Shown piece by piece: positions 48,901-58,241 of a stretch of 64,000 bases of DNA (its first letter is position 1; each line of letters begins with the position of its first letter). A program made the translations under genes and the position numbers. The DNA comes from Solidesulfovibrio alcoholivorans DSM 5433 (GTDB lineage: Bacteria > Desulfobacterota > Desulfovibrionia > Desulfovibrionales > Desulfovibrionaceae). Where the stretch lies: positions 1-64,000 of the forward strand of contig NZ_JNJA01000001.1 of NCBI RefSeq assembly GCF_000702665.1, in the 5' to 3' direction. The notes beneath the pieces were generated by a model, which was given only the letters and a program-made list of their open reading frames with translations, was not told the DNA's origin and did not search any database.

Positions 48901-49401
48901 ATTCGCCTCCTTCATTATGCGGCAGCGCGATCTTCCTTCTACGTGAAATCCCGTTCCGTTGCGACCCAACCCGCGACGGCCGAACCTGGCCTGGACCCGC
49001 TGAGGAGTCCCGGAGCAACGTTTTCGTGTGAATGCCTCAGACAGCAAGCAAGGATCGCACCACGAAAAAAATTGCACAAAACCTGATGGTTATTGTAATC
49101 TTAGAAGAATATGGCAGAAAATTCAAGCCAAAATCGCACGATCAGGGACTTCAGGAAGGCACACGCATGCGGGGAAAACAAATAATAGTTAATTATTACA
49201 ACAAAATATCAGATATGGGGAGAATTGGGGCAGAAGGAGTCCTCTGCGGGTCAAAAAGAAACAGCCCGCTCCAGGAAAAGACACCGAACCGGAACACGAA
49301 CGCCAGCTTCGTATTTCGCACCCGGCCGGCGAGCTTCGGGCCCGCACGCGACGCTGAGACGCAAGATGTTTGCATGGTCTACAGGGAATCCAAGGCAAGC
49401 C
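48901..49401. other. AT-rich intergenic region
   Basis: About 500 bases between the FIST-like operon promoter and the end of aroC. Positions about 49060-49220 are strikingly AT-rich (for example AATAAT, AGTTA, ATTATT at 49181-49197, an inverted repeat), unlike the rest of the window. The segment CGCACGCGACGCT occurs twice, at about 49345 and 49406. No convincing gene or RNA; the promoter of the FIST-like operon is presumably here. Confidence 0.45.
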
Positions 49402-50457
49402 TCAGGCGCGCACGCGACGCTGGAGAAGCACCATGTCCGCCAGCGTCAGCAGCACCATGGCCCGCAGCACCGGAACCACGCGCGGAACGGCGCTGCGGTC
49501 GTGGCGGCCGCCGACGACAATCTCGGCCGGATTGCCGGCCACGTCCGAGGTGCGCTGGGGCACGGCGATGGAGGGGATGGGCTTTATCGCCGCGCGCGCG
49601 ATCACGGGCTGGCCATTGGAGATGCCGCCCAGGATGCCGCCGGCGTTGTTGGACTCGGGCGGCGTGACGATGGGATCGTTGTTGGTCGAGCCGGTCAGGC
49701 GCGCCGCGGCGAAGCCGTTGCCGATCTCCACGCCCTTGACCGCGCCCACGCCCATGAGCGCGTAGGCGAGCCGCGCGTCGAGTTTGTCGAAGACCGGTTC
49801 GCCAAGCCCGGCGGGCACGCCCGTGGCCCGTACCTCGACGATGCCACCCAGGCTGTCGCCCGAGGCCATGGCTTCCCTGGCCCGCGCCTCCCAGGCCGGA
49901 ACCACGGCCGGATCGGCCGCGCAAAAGGCTCGCCCGGCCGCGCCGTCGGCATCCGCCACGGCGCAGGGGATGCCGCCGAATTCCACCGTGTAGGCCACGA
50001 CCGTCACGCCGCACGCGGCCAGCATGGCCCCGGCCACGGCCCCGCCCGCGACCCGGGCCGCGGTCTCCCGGGCCGAGGCCCGGCCGCCGCCACGGTAGTC
50101 GCGCCGGCCGTACTTGGCCAGGTAGGTGCCGTCGGCATGGCCCGGGCGCAGCAGGTTTTTCGCCGCCTCGTAATCCCCGGAGCGCTGGTTGGTGTTTTCG
50201 ATGACGAAACCGATGGGCGTGCCCGTGGTCTCGCCCTCGAACACGCCGGAAAGCAGGCGCACGGCGTCGGGCTCCTTGCGCGCCGTGCCCGTGAGCCCGC
50301 CCGCACCGGGGCGGCGGCGGTCGAGGTCGCGCTGGATCACGGCCTCGTCGAGCGGCACGCCGGGGGGGCAGCCGTCGATAACGCCGCCAAGGGCGGGGCC
50401 GTGGGACTCGCCATAGGTGGTGAGGCGGAAAAGGTCGCCGAACGTGCTGCCGTGCAT
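49402..50457 (-). CDS. aroC: Chorismate synthase
   Basis: A 351-aa enzyme that makes chorismate from EPSP with reduced FMN, last step of the shikimate pathway. Motifs: LTTYGESHGPALGGVIDG at the start, LLRPGHADGTY, DYRGGGRASARETAARVAGG, TNNDPIVTPPESNNAGG, and SAVPRVVPVLRAM at the C-terminus. Length is normal. ATG at 50457. It is 18 bases past the aminotransferase stop, as last gene of the polysaccharide operon, an unusual place for aroC. Confidence 0.98.
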   Translation of the reverse strand: MHGSTFGDLFRLTTYGESHGPALGGVIDGCPPGVPLDEAVIQRDLDRRRPGAGGLTGTARKEPDAVRLLSGVFEGETTGTPIGFVIENTNQRSGDYEAAKNLLRPGHADGTYLAKYGRRDYRGGGRASARETAARVAGGAVAGAMLAACGVTVVAYTVEFGGIPCAVADADGAAGRAFCAADPAVVPAWEARAREAMASGDSLGGIVEVRATGVPAGLGEPVFDKLDARLAYALMGVGAVKGVEIGNGFAAARLTGSTNNDPIVTPPESNNAGGILGGISNGQPVIARAAIKPIPSIAVPQRTSDVAGNPAEIVVGGRHDRSAVPRVVPVLRAMVLLTLADMVLLQRRVRA

Positions 50458-50475
50458 GGTGCCTCCGGGAACGCG

Positions 50476-51594
50476 CTATTTGGCCACGTCGCGCACGGTT
50501 TCAACAACGTAGTCGATCTGCTCGTCCGTGAGCTTGGGGTACAGGGGCAGGGTGATGGTCGAGCGCCCGATGCGGTCGGCCTCGGGGAAGTCCCCGGGCG
50601 CGTGACCCAGGGCGTCGCGCAGAAACGAAAGCGTGTGGATGGCGCGGTAGTTGACGGCCACGGCCACACCCCGGCCCTTGAGCTCGTGCAGGATGGCGTC
50701 ACGGCGCTCGGGATCAACCCACAAGGTGTAGAGGTGGTGGGCGGAAACGCCGGGCGCGCGCGGCCGCACGATGCCCGGCGCGCCGGCGAAACCGGCGTCG
50801 TAGCGCGCCACGATCTCCTGGCGGCGGGCATGCAGGCCGTCCAGACGGTCGAGCTGGTCCACGAGCAGCGCCGCGCGGATGTCGTCGAGGTTGTACTTCC
50901 AGCCCTCGGCCACCATGTCCCAGTGCTCGTACTTGCCGTGGTAGCGGCCCGAGGCGTTTTTGCTCATGCCGTGGTTGGCCAGCTGCCGCGACAGCGCGGC
51001 CTTGTCCGCGTCGTGCCAGGCGATGGCCCCGCCCTCGCCGCAGGTGAGGTTTTTCGTGGCGTAGAAGCTGTAGCAGGCCGCGGCGGAGAGCTCGCCCGGG
51101 CGCACGCCGTCGCGCGAGCACTCGATGGCGTGGGCGCAGTCCTCCACGATGAAAAGTCCGTGCTCCTCGGCGACGGCGGCCAGGGCGCGCATGTCGCACA
51201 TGGCCCCGTAGAGGTGCACGGGCAGGATGCCCCGGGTGCGCGGGGTGACGGCCGCGGCGACCTTCGCGGCGTCGAGGAGCCCCGTGTCCGGCTCCACGTC
51301 CACGTACACGGGCTTCGCTCCGCAGTGCATGATGACCGTGGAGGTGGCGATGAAGGTCATGGGCGTGGTGATGACCTCGTCCCCGGGCCTGAGGCCGAGG
51401 GCGAGCAGCGCCAGGTGCATGGCCCCGGAGCACGAGGACAGCGCCACCACGTGGGGCAGTCCGGTATAGGCGGCGAACTTGGCTTCGAACTTCGCCCCCA
51501 CGGGGCCGGAGGTCAGGAAGACGGAACGCAGCACGGACAGGACGTTGTCCACGTCCTTGTCGTCGAGGCTGTGGCGGTAGAACTCAACCTGCAT
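50476..51594 (-). CDS. DegT/DnrJ/EryC1/StrS aminotransferase
   Basis: A 372-aa PLP-dependent sugar aminotransferase. The start FYRHSLDDKDVDNVLSVLRS with FLTSGPVGAKFEAKFAAYTG is standard; the PLP-binding Lys is in SFYATKNLTCGEGGAI and the sugar-family LPLYPKLTDEQIDYV tail is present. It adds an amino group to a nucleotide-linked keto sugar for surface glycans. ATG at 51594 lies inside the flippase gene (11-base overlap). Confidence 0.95.
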   Translation of the reverse strand: MQVEFYRHSLDDKDVDNVLSVLRSVFLTSGPVGAKFEAKFAAYTGLPHVVALSSCSGAMHLALLALGLRPGDEVITTPMTFIATSTVIMHCGAKPVYVDVEPDTGLLDAAKVAAAVTPRTRGILPVHLYGAMCDMRALAAVAEEHGLFIVEDCAHAIECSRDGVRPGELSAAACYSFYATKNLTCGEGGAIAWHDADKAALSRQLANHGMSKNASGRYHGKYEHWDMVAEGWKYNLDDIRAALLVDQLDRLDGLHARRQEIVARYDAGFAGAPGIVRPRAPGVSAHHLYTLWVDPERRDAILHELKGRGVAVAVNYRAIHTLSFLRDALGHAPGDFPEADRIGRSTITLPLYPKLTDEQIDYVVETVRDVAK

Positions 51595-52846
51595 GGGAGA
51601 CTTCCTTGGTTTTATTGCGGGCGCGCACGCGCAGCAGCAGCCAGCCGAGCGAGCCCAGGAGCATGACGGCGATGCCGGAAAAAAGCAGCCAGGCCACGGT
51701 CATGGGGGTGTCGTGGTAGACCGCGACGAGCCCCAGGAAAAGTCCCACCCCGGCCACCTGGAACCAGACGAAGCCGAATTCGGAGCGGGCCTGGAAATAG
51801 ACGAAGAGGATATTGGCCACGGCGAGCAGGGCCATGGCCGCGCTGATGACGGTCAGCAGCGGCCCGGCCGCGGTGTAGCTCGCGCCGAAGAGAATCTTGA
51901 CCACAAACGAGGACGCGACAAGGCAGAAGAGCGCGAAGCCGCCGCCCAGAAGCGCCGTGAGGCCCATGGACATCCACAGCGACGACAGGTCGTTGCGTCC
52001 GGACTCCTTGGCCGTGGCCGCCTCGGTGAAAAGCACGCTCATGAGCACCGAGGGCAGGTAGAAGGCGATGCGCCCGAGGATCGCGGCCGTGGCGTAGAGC
52101 CCCGCCCCCTCGGCGTCGCAGTAGTGGCGCACGAGCACGAGGTCGAGGTTGCCGAGGATCATGACGATGACCGAGGAGACGAGCATGCCCACGGAATACG
52201 TGCCCACTTCCTTGAGCAGCCCCTTGGGCAGAGGCGAGCCGCGCAGGGGGAAGACGTCGCGCAAGAAAACGCAGTTGACCGCGATGGCCGCGACAATGCC
52301 GGCAAGGCTCGAAAGCAGCGCGCCGTTGATGCCCCACGACAAAGCCATGACGAAAAGGAGCGCGCCCAGGAGGCGAAAGAGCGCGTTGGACGCGCCGGCG
52401 ATGCCGTAGCCCGTGAAGCGCTGCAAGCCCTGCAACATGCCCCAGGGCACGGGCAGCACGAACGAGCCGGCCATGACCCCGAGCATGAGCAGCACGGGCG
52501 TGGCCGAGTCGATGTGCAGAAACGCCTGGAGCAGCGGCAGGCAGGCCGCGCCGATGCCGTAGGCCACCATGGCGAGCAGCGTGGCGCAAAGCCCGGCCCG
52601 GGACAACAGCGAACGCACGAGCCCCATGTCGGCGATGGCGAAGCGCGCCGTGAAGCGGGCCATGACCAGGGGCACGATGGCCAGCGGCGCGGCGAAGATG
52701 ACCATGGTGGAATTGAGCGCGTTGAAGCCGCCGAAATCGGCCGGGCTCATGTTGCGGCCCACCACCAGCTGAAACAGGTAATTGAACAGGTTGCCGGAGT
52801 TGAGCAGGAAGAGGATGACGATGTTCTGCCGAAGAAAGCGTTTCAC
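51584..52846 (-). CDS. Oligosaccharide flippase (Wzx/MATE-like)
   Basis: A 420-aa membrane protein with about 12 hydrophobic segments and the polysaccharide-transport fold (MNSGN-like start NSGNLFNYLFQLVVGRNMSP, ADFGGFNALNSTMVIF). It likely flips lipid-linked sugar units across the inner membrane. GTG at 52846 is the first start in frame. Downstream gene overlap and the upstream gap of 12 bases place it in one operon. Confidence 0.88.
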   Translation of the reverse strand: MKRFLRQNIVILFLLNSGNLFNYLFQLVVGRNMSPADFGGFNALNSTMVIFAAPLAIVPLVMARFTARFAIADMGLVRSLLSRAGLCATLLAMVAYGIGAACLPLLQAFLHIDSATPVLLMLGVMAGSFVLPVPWGMLQGLQRFTGYGIAGASNALFRLLGALLFVMALSWGINGALLSSLAGIVAAIAVNCVFLRDVFPLRGSPLPKGLLKEVGTYSVGMLVSSVIVMILGNLDLVLVRHYCDAEGAGLYATAAILGRIAFYLPSVLMSVLFTEAATAKESGRNDLSSLWMSMGLTALLGGGFALFCLVASSFVVKILFGASYTAAGPLLTVISAAMALLAVANILFVYFQARSEFGFVWFQVAGVGLFLGLVAVYHDTPMTVAWLLFSGIAVMLLGSLGWLLLRVRARNKTKEVSHAG

Positions 52847-52858
52847 GCGTGCACGTCC

Positions 52859-55732
52859 TTACGGGCGGGTATCGGCGCGGGAGGCCGCCTGGGATGCGTC
52901 CCGGCCTGGGACGGCTTGGAGATAAAGGCCGGCCAGGAAACAGTAGAGCCCTGCCTGGACCAGAAATTCCGAGGCCCGGGCCAGCATCGCCTCGCGCAGC
53001 ACGGCGGCCAGGATCAGGGACAGGGCGAAGCCGCCGAAATAGAGCCGGCCCGGTTCGCCGCAAAACCAGCCGCCGAGAGCGGGCAACTTTCCGGCCACGC
53101 GCGCGGCGGCGAGCGGCGCGACAACCCGCCATACCGGAACCAGGCAGGCCGCCGCAAGCCCCAGCACCACCCTGCCCGGCACGGCCCCGAGGAGCAGGCC
53201 GGCGGCGGCCAGGCACAGGCATGCGCCAAGGCCCCAGGCAAACTGCCGCCTCGCCCGCGGGCCCTTGCCCGGAAACGCGGCCAGCCAGACCGCCGGCCGG
53301 CGCGCCAGGGCCGTAAGGCGCTCTCGCCCGGCAAGCCGCAGGCCAAGGCCAAGGGCGAGCAGCGCGACCAGGGCGACGACCGCGCGCGACAACGTGCCCG
53401 GTCCACCGCCCGATCCGCTGCGCGGCGCGGCCGCGAAACGGGCAAGGTCCACGGGCCGGTCCGTCTCGAAGCACAGCGCGGACACGCCGTACCAGGGATG
53501 GGCGAAAAAGCGCGCCGAAGCGGCCTTGGGCGCAAGGGATGCCTGACCAAGGGAGAACCAGTCGTCGGCCTCGTGCAGGCGGCGGGCTTCCTCCCCGGAG
53601 ACCGGCCCCGGCCGGTACGGCCTGCCATCGAGCGCCGCCAGGGGCGCGGCCGCGAAAAAGTCCTTCCACCCCGCCGCGGCCTGCCCGGAAAAGCCCGGAT
53701 CGGCCAGTTCCAGCATGCTCGCGGCCCGGCCGCCCAGGCCCGAGACGGCAAGGGTCGCCGCGCCGTCCCCGTCCGGGAGCCGGCCGGCGACGATGCCCGA
53801 ACGCGTGTCGGGTACGGCCGGCGCGCCGCCGTCCACGGAAATGGCCACGGGATTGCCGATCAGGCCGTAGGCAGCGGTCAGCCAGGAAAAACGGCCGAAC
53901 GGCGTCAGCGGCGTGGCCGCGTAGCGCCCCTCCCCCGTCTGCTCGAGGATGCCTGCCGTGGCCACGGGCCAGGGGAGCTTGGCTTCGTAAAGCCCCTCGT
54001 GGGGCGCGACCGCGGGCACGGCGGCGAGCACGGCCCGGCTCAGCGGCAGGGAAAATTCCCGGCCTGTGAAGGTGAAACGCAGTTCGGCCCGGGCCACCCG
54101 CGCCGGAAGATCGGGCAGGGGCGTGGGCGCGCCCGGGCGCAGGGCGTAGGTTTGGGGCGCGCCGGAGCCCGGCGCGAACACGTCGAGGTTCACACCGGCC
54201 AGACCCGGACAGGCACCGATGTCCAGGCGAAAAAAGTATGCGGCGTCATGGGCCGGCGCAAAGGCCGCGTCCACGGGGATGGCCAGTTCCCTGGCCCGGC
54301 CCTCGATCACGAGCCCGCGCGGCTCGCGGTAAAGGCGCACCCCTCCCTGGGCCTTGAACAGCCCCTCGCCGCCGGAAAGAAAAACCGGCGTGGCGTCGCG
54401 GACCTGCCCGACGCGGGAGCGGCCGGAAACCGCCTCGAAGGGCGAGGCGAGGCTCCACAGCGCCTGGACGGTCACGCCGCCGTCGGCGCGGTCGATGTCC
54501 GGGGCCGCGCCGAGCCCGGTAGCCAGCTCGTCGGCGGCGGCCAGGAACGCCGGGGTGTCGCGGCGCGGGGAAACCAGGACCAGGGCCGCGCTTTCGAGCG
54601 CGCCGCCGCCGGAGAGGCCCGGGGCCATGGGCGTCAGGCGCAGCGCGGTCGTGGCCGTCGCGTCCGGGGCACTGCCCAGGGCGGCGGCCGCCGGGGCGAT
54701 GTTGACGAAGACGCGGCGCAGTCCGGGAAACGGCTCGCGCACGCGCGTCGGCAAGCGCCCGGGCAGGCCGTGTGCCGCGATCCAGGCCGGGTCGAGGCCC
54801 GTGGGGACGAAGACCAGACGCTCCACCACCCGGTCGCGCCGGACCTCCGCCTCGCCCTGGCGGAAGAACATCAGGCTTATTTCCTTGAGTTTGGCGGCCT
54901 TGAGCCCGGGATAGCGGGCGCGCAGATAGCGGCCGACGTAGACGCGCAGCACCGTGCGGCCGTCGGGCAGCTCGAAGCTGCGCTTGGCCAGGGCGTACCA
55001 GTCGAGCACGGTGCGCTGGCGGGGTTGCGCCGGGTCCAGCGCGGCCACGAGATTGACCTGCACCGGGGCCGGCCGGCGCAGGATGAGGTCCACCGCGCCG
55101 ATGTCGAGGAGGTCGCGGTCGAAGCGGCGCTGCAAGAAGGTGGAGGGGCCGTCCTCGGCCGTGCGCCAGACGGCGTCGTGGGGCAGGTCGAGCAGGCGGC
55201 GCAGGAGGTACAGCGGCGTCTTGTCGGCCCACTCGGCCCGGGCCACGGGTACGGAAGCGTCCTTGCCTGCGACGCTTTCCAGGTAGGCCGCGCCGAGGCG
55301 GTCCACGCATTCCAGGGGATCGCTGGCGAACGTCCGGCCGTCCGGGGCGCGCACGGTGAGCGCGGCCAGGGTGGGATTGCCGGGGTTTGCGTCGCGCACG
55401 TCGAGCGCCACCTCGTTGAAGTGCCCGAAGGCGATGGCCTCCCTGCCCTGGGCCGTGCTCAGGGCCAGCGAGCCGTCCGGGGAGGTTTTTTGCGCCCAGG
55501 CCAGCGGCGCGGTCTCCAGCACGCGGGAGTATTTGACCTTCTTGGTGAAGAGCTTGACGCGAAGGAGTCCTTCCACGTCGCCCTGCGCGGCGAAAAGCCC
55601 GTCCGGCAGACGCACCGGGGCGCGCTCGGGTTTGGGATCGAGATGCATGGCCGCAGCCGGCGCGGCTCCCAAAAGGAGCAGACCCGCCGCAAGCCAGGAA
55701 AGCAGCGGCAGAGGGCTACGGCGCAGGCGCAC
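52859..55732 (-). CDS. Large exported/membrane protein of the polysaccharide operon
   Basis: A 957-aa protein with an N-terminal signal (SPLPLLSWLAAGLLLLGAAP, cleavage near AAA-MHLDPK), a roughly 770-residue beta-rich periplasmic region with several similar segments, and four or five C-terminal hydrophobic helices (about 800-940). GTG at 55732 has an ideal ribosome site, AAGGAGGCGAGC; it lies inside the upstream DUF2079-like gene (17-base overlap). I do not recognise a catalytic motif; topology suggests a membrane-anchored periplasmic factor for glycan assembly. Confidence 0.8.
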   Translation of the reverse strand: MRLRRSPLPLLSWLAAGLLLLGAAPAAAMHLDPKPERAPVRLPDGLFAAQGDVEGLLRVKLFTKKVKYSRVLETAPLAWAQKTSPDGSLALSTAQGREAIAFGHFNEVALDVRDANPGNPTLAALTVRAPDGRTFASDPLECVDRLGAAYLESVAGKDASVPVARAEWADKTPLYLLRRLLDLPHDAVWRTAEDGPSTFLQRRFDRDLLDIGAVDLILRRPAPVQVNLVAALDPAQPRQRTVLDWYALAKRSFELPDGRTVLRVYVGRYLRARYPGLKAAKLKEISLMFFRQGEAEVRRDRVVERLVFVPTGLDPAWIAAHGLPGRLPTRVREPFPGLRRVFVNIAPAAAALGSAPDATATTALRLTPMAPGLSGGGALESAALVLVSPRRDTPAFLAAADELATGLGAAPDIDRADGGVTVQALWSLASPFEAVSGRSRVGQVRDATPVFLSGGEGLFKAQGGVRLYREPRGLVIEGRARELAIPVDAAFAPAHDAAYFFRLDIGACPGLAGVNLDVFAPGSGAPQTYALRPGAPTPLPDLPARVARAELRFTFTGREFSLPLSRAVLAAVPAVAPHEGLYEAKLPWPVATAGILEQTGEGRYAATPLTPFGRFSWLTAAYGLIGNPVAISVDGGAPAVPDTRSGIVAGRLPDGDGAATLAVSGLGGRAASMLELADPGFSGQAAAGWKDFFAAAPLAALDGRPYRPGPVSGEEARRLHEADDWFSLGQASLAPKAASARFFAHPWYGVSALCFETDRPVDLARFAAAPRSGSGGGPGTLSRAVVALVALLALGLGLRLAGRERLTALARRPAVWLAAFPGKGPRARRQFAWGLGACLCLAAAGLLLGAVPGRVVLGLAAACLVPVWRVVAPLAAARVAGKLPALGGWFCGEPGRLYFGGFALSLILAAVLREAMLARASEFLVQAGLYCFLAGLYLQAVPGRDASQAASRADTRP

Positions 55733-58241
55733 GCTCGCCTCCTTCGCCCGGGGCCGGCGACGGGGCCGGGACCTCGACCGGGGCTTTGCGCCGCCGCACG
55801 CGGCGCTCGGGCTTGGGCGCGTCCGTGGCGTCGCCCGCCGGGGCGACCGTCTGCCCCTCGCCCGGGCCCTGAGTGACCGGGGTGTCCGCTCCGGCCGGAA
55901 CCTCGGTGGGAGCTGCCTTATGCCGACTGCGCCGCTCCCTGCGGGGCGGCGTTTCGGCCGCCGGCGTCTCGCCGGCCGGCGCGCCCGTGACCTGTCCGGC
56001 ATCGGTGGGCGCGGCTTCGACCGGCGCGGCCTCTGCCGGCGCTTTCTGCCGCCGCAAGCGACGCTCCCTTTTCGGCGCGGCGTCGGGCGTAGCGTCAGGC
56101 GCGACGGTTTCGCCCTGGCTCCCGGTCGTCGGCGCAAGGCCGGCACCCGGCGCGGCCGGCGCGCCTGCCGCCGGCGCATCCGTGGCCGGCACGCCCGAGG
56201 CCGGGACTTCATGGCGGCGGGAACGGCGCTCCTTTTTCGGCACGCCTTGTGCCTCGGGCGCGGCGGCGTCGGGCGACGCGACGCCCGAAGTGGCCGGAGC
56301 GGCCGGAGCGGGCTGCGCGCCCGAGGCCGGGGCCTGCCCCGGAGCCGGCTGGCCCTCATGGGTCATGGGCGCGGCGGTCCGGCCCTTTTTGCCGGGATAA
56401 TTGCTCGGAAAGCGGTCGAGCACCTCGACCTCGACATCACCCGCATCCGGGGCCGGCGAGGAAGACACGGCCGGCGGCGCGCCGGGTGTCGCCGGAGAGG
56501 GCGGCTGCTGTGGCTGGCCGGACTGCGGGGCCTGTCCCGCAACACCGGGAACCACGGCCGGCGCAACGGGCGCTGTCGGCTGGGGCGCGCCTTCAGGGGC
56601 GGTCCCGGCCGCCGGAGCCGGCTGCTCGGCCGGCGTGGCGGAGGCCGGCGCGGGCGTGGCGGGTTGCGGCCGGCGCAAGATGAGCAGCCCCCCTTCGTCA
56701 TGCACGATTTCCAGCTCCTGACGGGCGCGGATGACCAGGGAATTGAATTCCCGGGCCACTTCCTCGTCGCGGCAGGCACCGTTTTGATATTCGCAGCCCT
56801 GGTCCAGGACGAACCAGGGGCGTTTGAGGTCGAGGATCACGTACTGCGCCTGCCAGGAACGCACGGGCAGGTTCGGGGTCTGGCCCGTGCGCACGAAATG
56901 CCAGAAATCGGCAAGCGTCGCTTTGGAGAGGTCACGCACGGGGTGGGGTGTGAAAACCCCCAGCGGAAAGCTGTTGTAGTCCTGACGCTCGGCCAGGGCG
57001 CCCCAGTTGAGACTATTTTGCGACACCACGGCAAGGGACGGGTCGCGAGGCACGTTTTGCAGCATCTCCGCCAGGATGGCCGCGTCGCGGGCCGTGGGTT
57101 CGTAGGCGTCGATGGAAAAGGCGAAACTGTCGGAAAGCCAGAACAGCCGCCCCAGCGGCGACGGGGCCAGAGCCACGTGCACAAGGCCCAGCGCGGCGAA
57201 AAGCGCAAACCCGAAACGGCGGACACCGATGCCGGACTGCCTGGCCAGGATGCGCACCGGGCCGAGCACCTCGCAGTAGGCGAAAAAAAGCGCCCCGGCC
57301 GCGCCAGCGCTGTAGTGGTTGGCCCAGCCGTAGTAGTTGGGGTGGGTGGAAAGCAGCGACAAGGCCAGGGCGGGCAGGGCCGGCAGCAGGAGCTTGGGCC
57401 GAAAAAGCGGGAAAAGGAGCAGCGCGCCGAACAGAAAGCCCATGTATTTCCACTTGCCCGGCACACCGAAGACCTCGGCCAGCACGGTGAAGGGATGGGC
57501 GAACATGGTGACAAGGGCCGCGCCCGGGCCGCCACCGAGCCAGGCATAGGCCCCGCTTTGCGCGCCGAGATTGCCGTCCGCGGTGCAGAACGGCACGAGC
57601 CAGGCGGTCGCGACGTAGAAATAGAGCCCCCCGCACAGCACAAGGCCCCAGCCTGCCGCCTTGCGCCCCTGGAAAAGCAGCAGATACGCGCCGCAGCAGA
57701 CCGTGGTCAGGGCATAGGGCTCCTTGACGACGGCGGGCAGCAGCCCGAGGACGAAGGCCAGCCATATCCGGCCGGAAGTGGCCGCGGCCAGGAAGGCGAA
57801 GAGAATCGGGATGAGCAGGTGGTCGAGGTGGAAGTCGAACAGCGCGTTGGTCCAGACCGGGTAGAAAAGCGCGTAGCTGGCCGCCGCGAGCAGGCCGTAG
57901 CGCCGCCCGGCCCAGAGCGCGGGCAGGGCCAGGGCGAAGGCCTGGGCCGTCAGGAGCAGCAACGGCGCGGCCTGGTCTGGCACCAGCCGGTAGACCTGGG
58001 CGTAGACGGGCAGAAGCGGCTGGGCATGGCCCAGAAACGCCCGCCACCACTGGCCGTAGGCATGCAGGGAATAGAGGTTGGAGAGAAAGACGCCGAGGTC
58101 GAAGACCGTCGAGTGCAGGGCCAGGTATTTGAGGCAGGCCATGACCGCCAACACCGCGAAGAGCCCGAAGAAGACCGCGCCGCCGAATCCCCGGTTGGCG
58201 GTCCCCACGGGCAGGGTGGCGGGGGCGTGGATGTCAGGCAT
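55716..58241 (-). CDS. DUF2079 membrane protein with repetitive Arg-rich tail
   Basis: An 841-aa protein. Residues about 15 to 480 are a multi-pass DUF2079-like membrane domain (STVFDLGVFLSNLYSLHAYG; FDFHLDHLLIPILFAFLAAA), a family thought to be GT-C-type transferases. The last about 300 residues are Pro/Ala-rich low complexity with four spaced copies of a basic motif: KKERRSRRHEVP, KRERRLRRQKAP, RRERRSRHKAAP and KPERRVRRRKAP. ATG at 58241 follows GGGAGAAACCCC and overlaps the upstream stop by 8 bases. The tail is probably cytosolic or periplasmic linker that binds a polyanion; this is inference. Confidence 0.85.
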   Translation of the reverse strand: MPDIHAPATLPVGTANRGFGGAVFFGLFAVLAVMACLKYLALHSTVFDLGVFLSNLYSLHAYGQWWRAFLGHAQPLLPVYAQVYRLVPDQAAPLLLLTAQAFALALPALWAGRRYGLLAAASYALFYPVWTNALFDFHLDHLLIPILFAFLAAATSGRIWLAFVLGLLPAVVKEPYALTTVCCGAYLLLFQGRKAAGWGLVLCGGLYFYVATAWLVPFCTADGNLGAQSGAYAWLGGGPGAALVTMFAHPFTVLAEVFGVPGKWKYMGFLFGALLLFPLFRPKLLLPALPALALSLLSTHPNYYGWANHYSAGAAGALFFAYCEVLGPVRILARQSGIGVRRFGFALFAALGLVHVALAPSPLGRLFWLSDSFAFSIDAYEPTARDAAILAEMLQNVPRDPSLAVVSQNSLNWGALAERQDYNSFPLGVFTPHPVRDLSKATLADFWHFVRTGQTPNLPVRSWQAQYVILDLKRPWFVLDQGCEYQNGACRDEEVAREFNSLVIRARQELEIVHDEGGLLILRRPQPATPAPASATPAEQPAPAAGTAPEGAPQPTAPVAPAVVPGVAGQAPQSGQPQQPPSPATPGAPPAVSSSPAPDAGDVEVEVLDRFPSNYPGKKGRTAAPMTHEGQPAPGQAPASGAQPAPAAPATSGVASPDAAAPEAQGVPKKERRSRRHEVPASGVPATDAPAAGAPAAPGAGLAPTTGSQGETVAPDATPDAAPKRERRLRRQKAPAEAAPVEAAPTDAGQVTGAPAGETPAAETPPRRERRSRHKAAPTEVPAGADTPVTQGPGEGQTVAPAGDATDAPKPERRVRRRKAPVEVPAPSPAPGEGGERAPAP

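Noticed and set aside
51593..55876. 1427-codon plus-strand frame
   Set aside because: Antisense to the flippase and the large exported protein; no domain visible, very Gln/His/Arg-rich.
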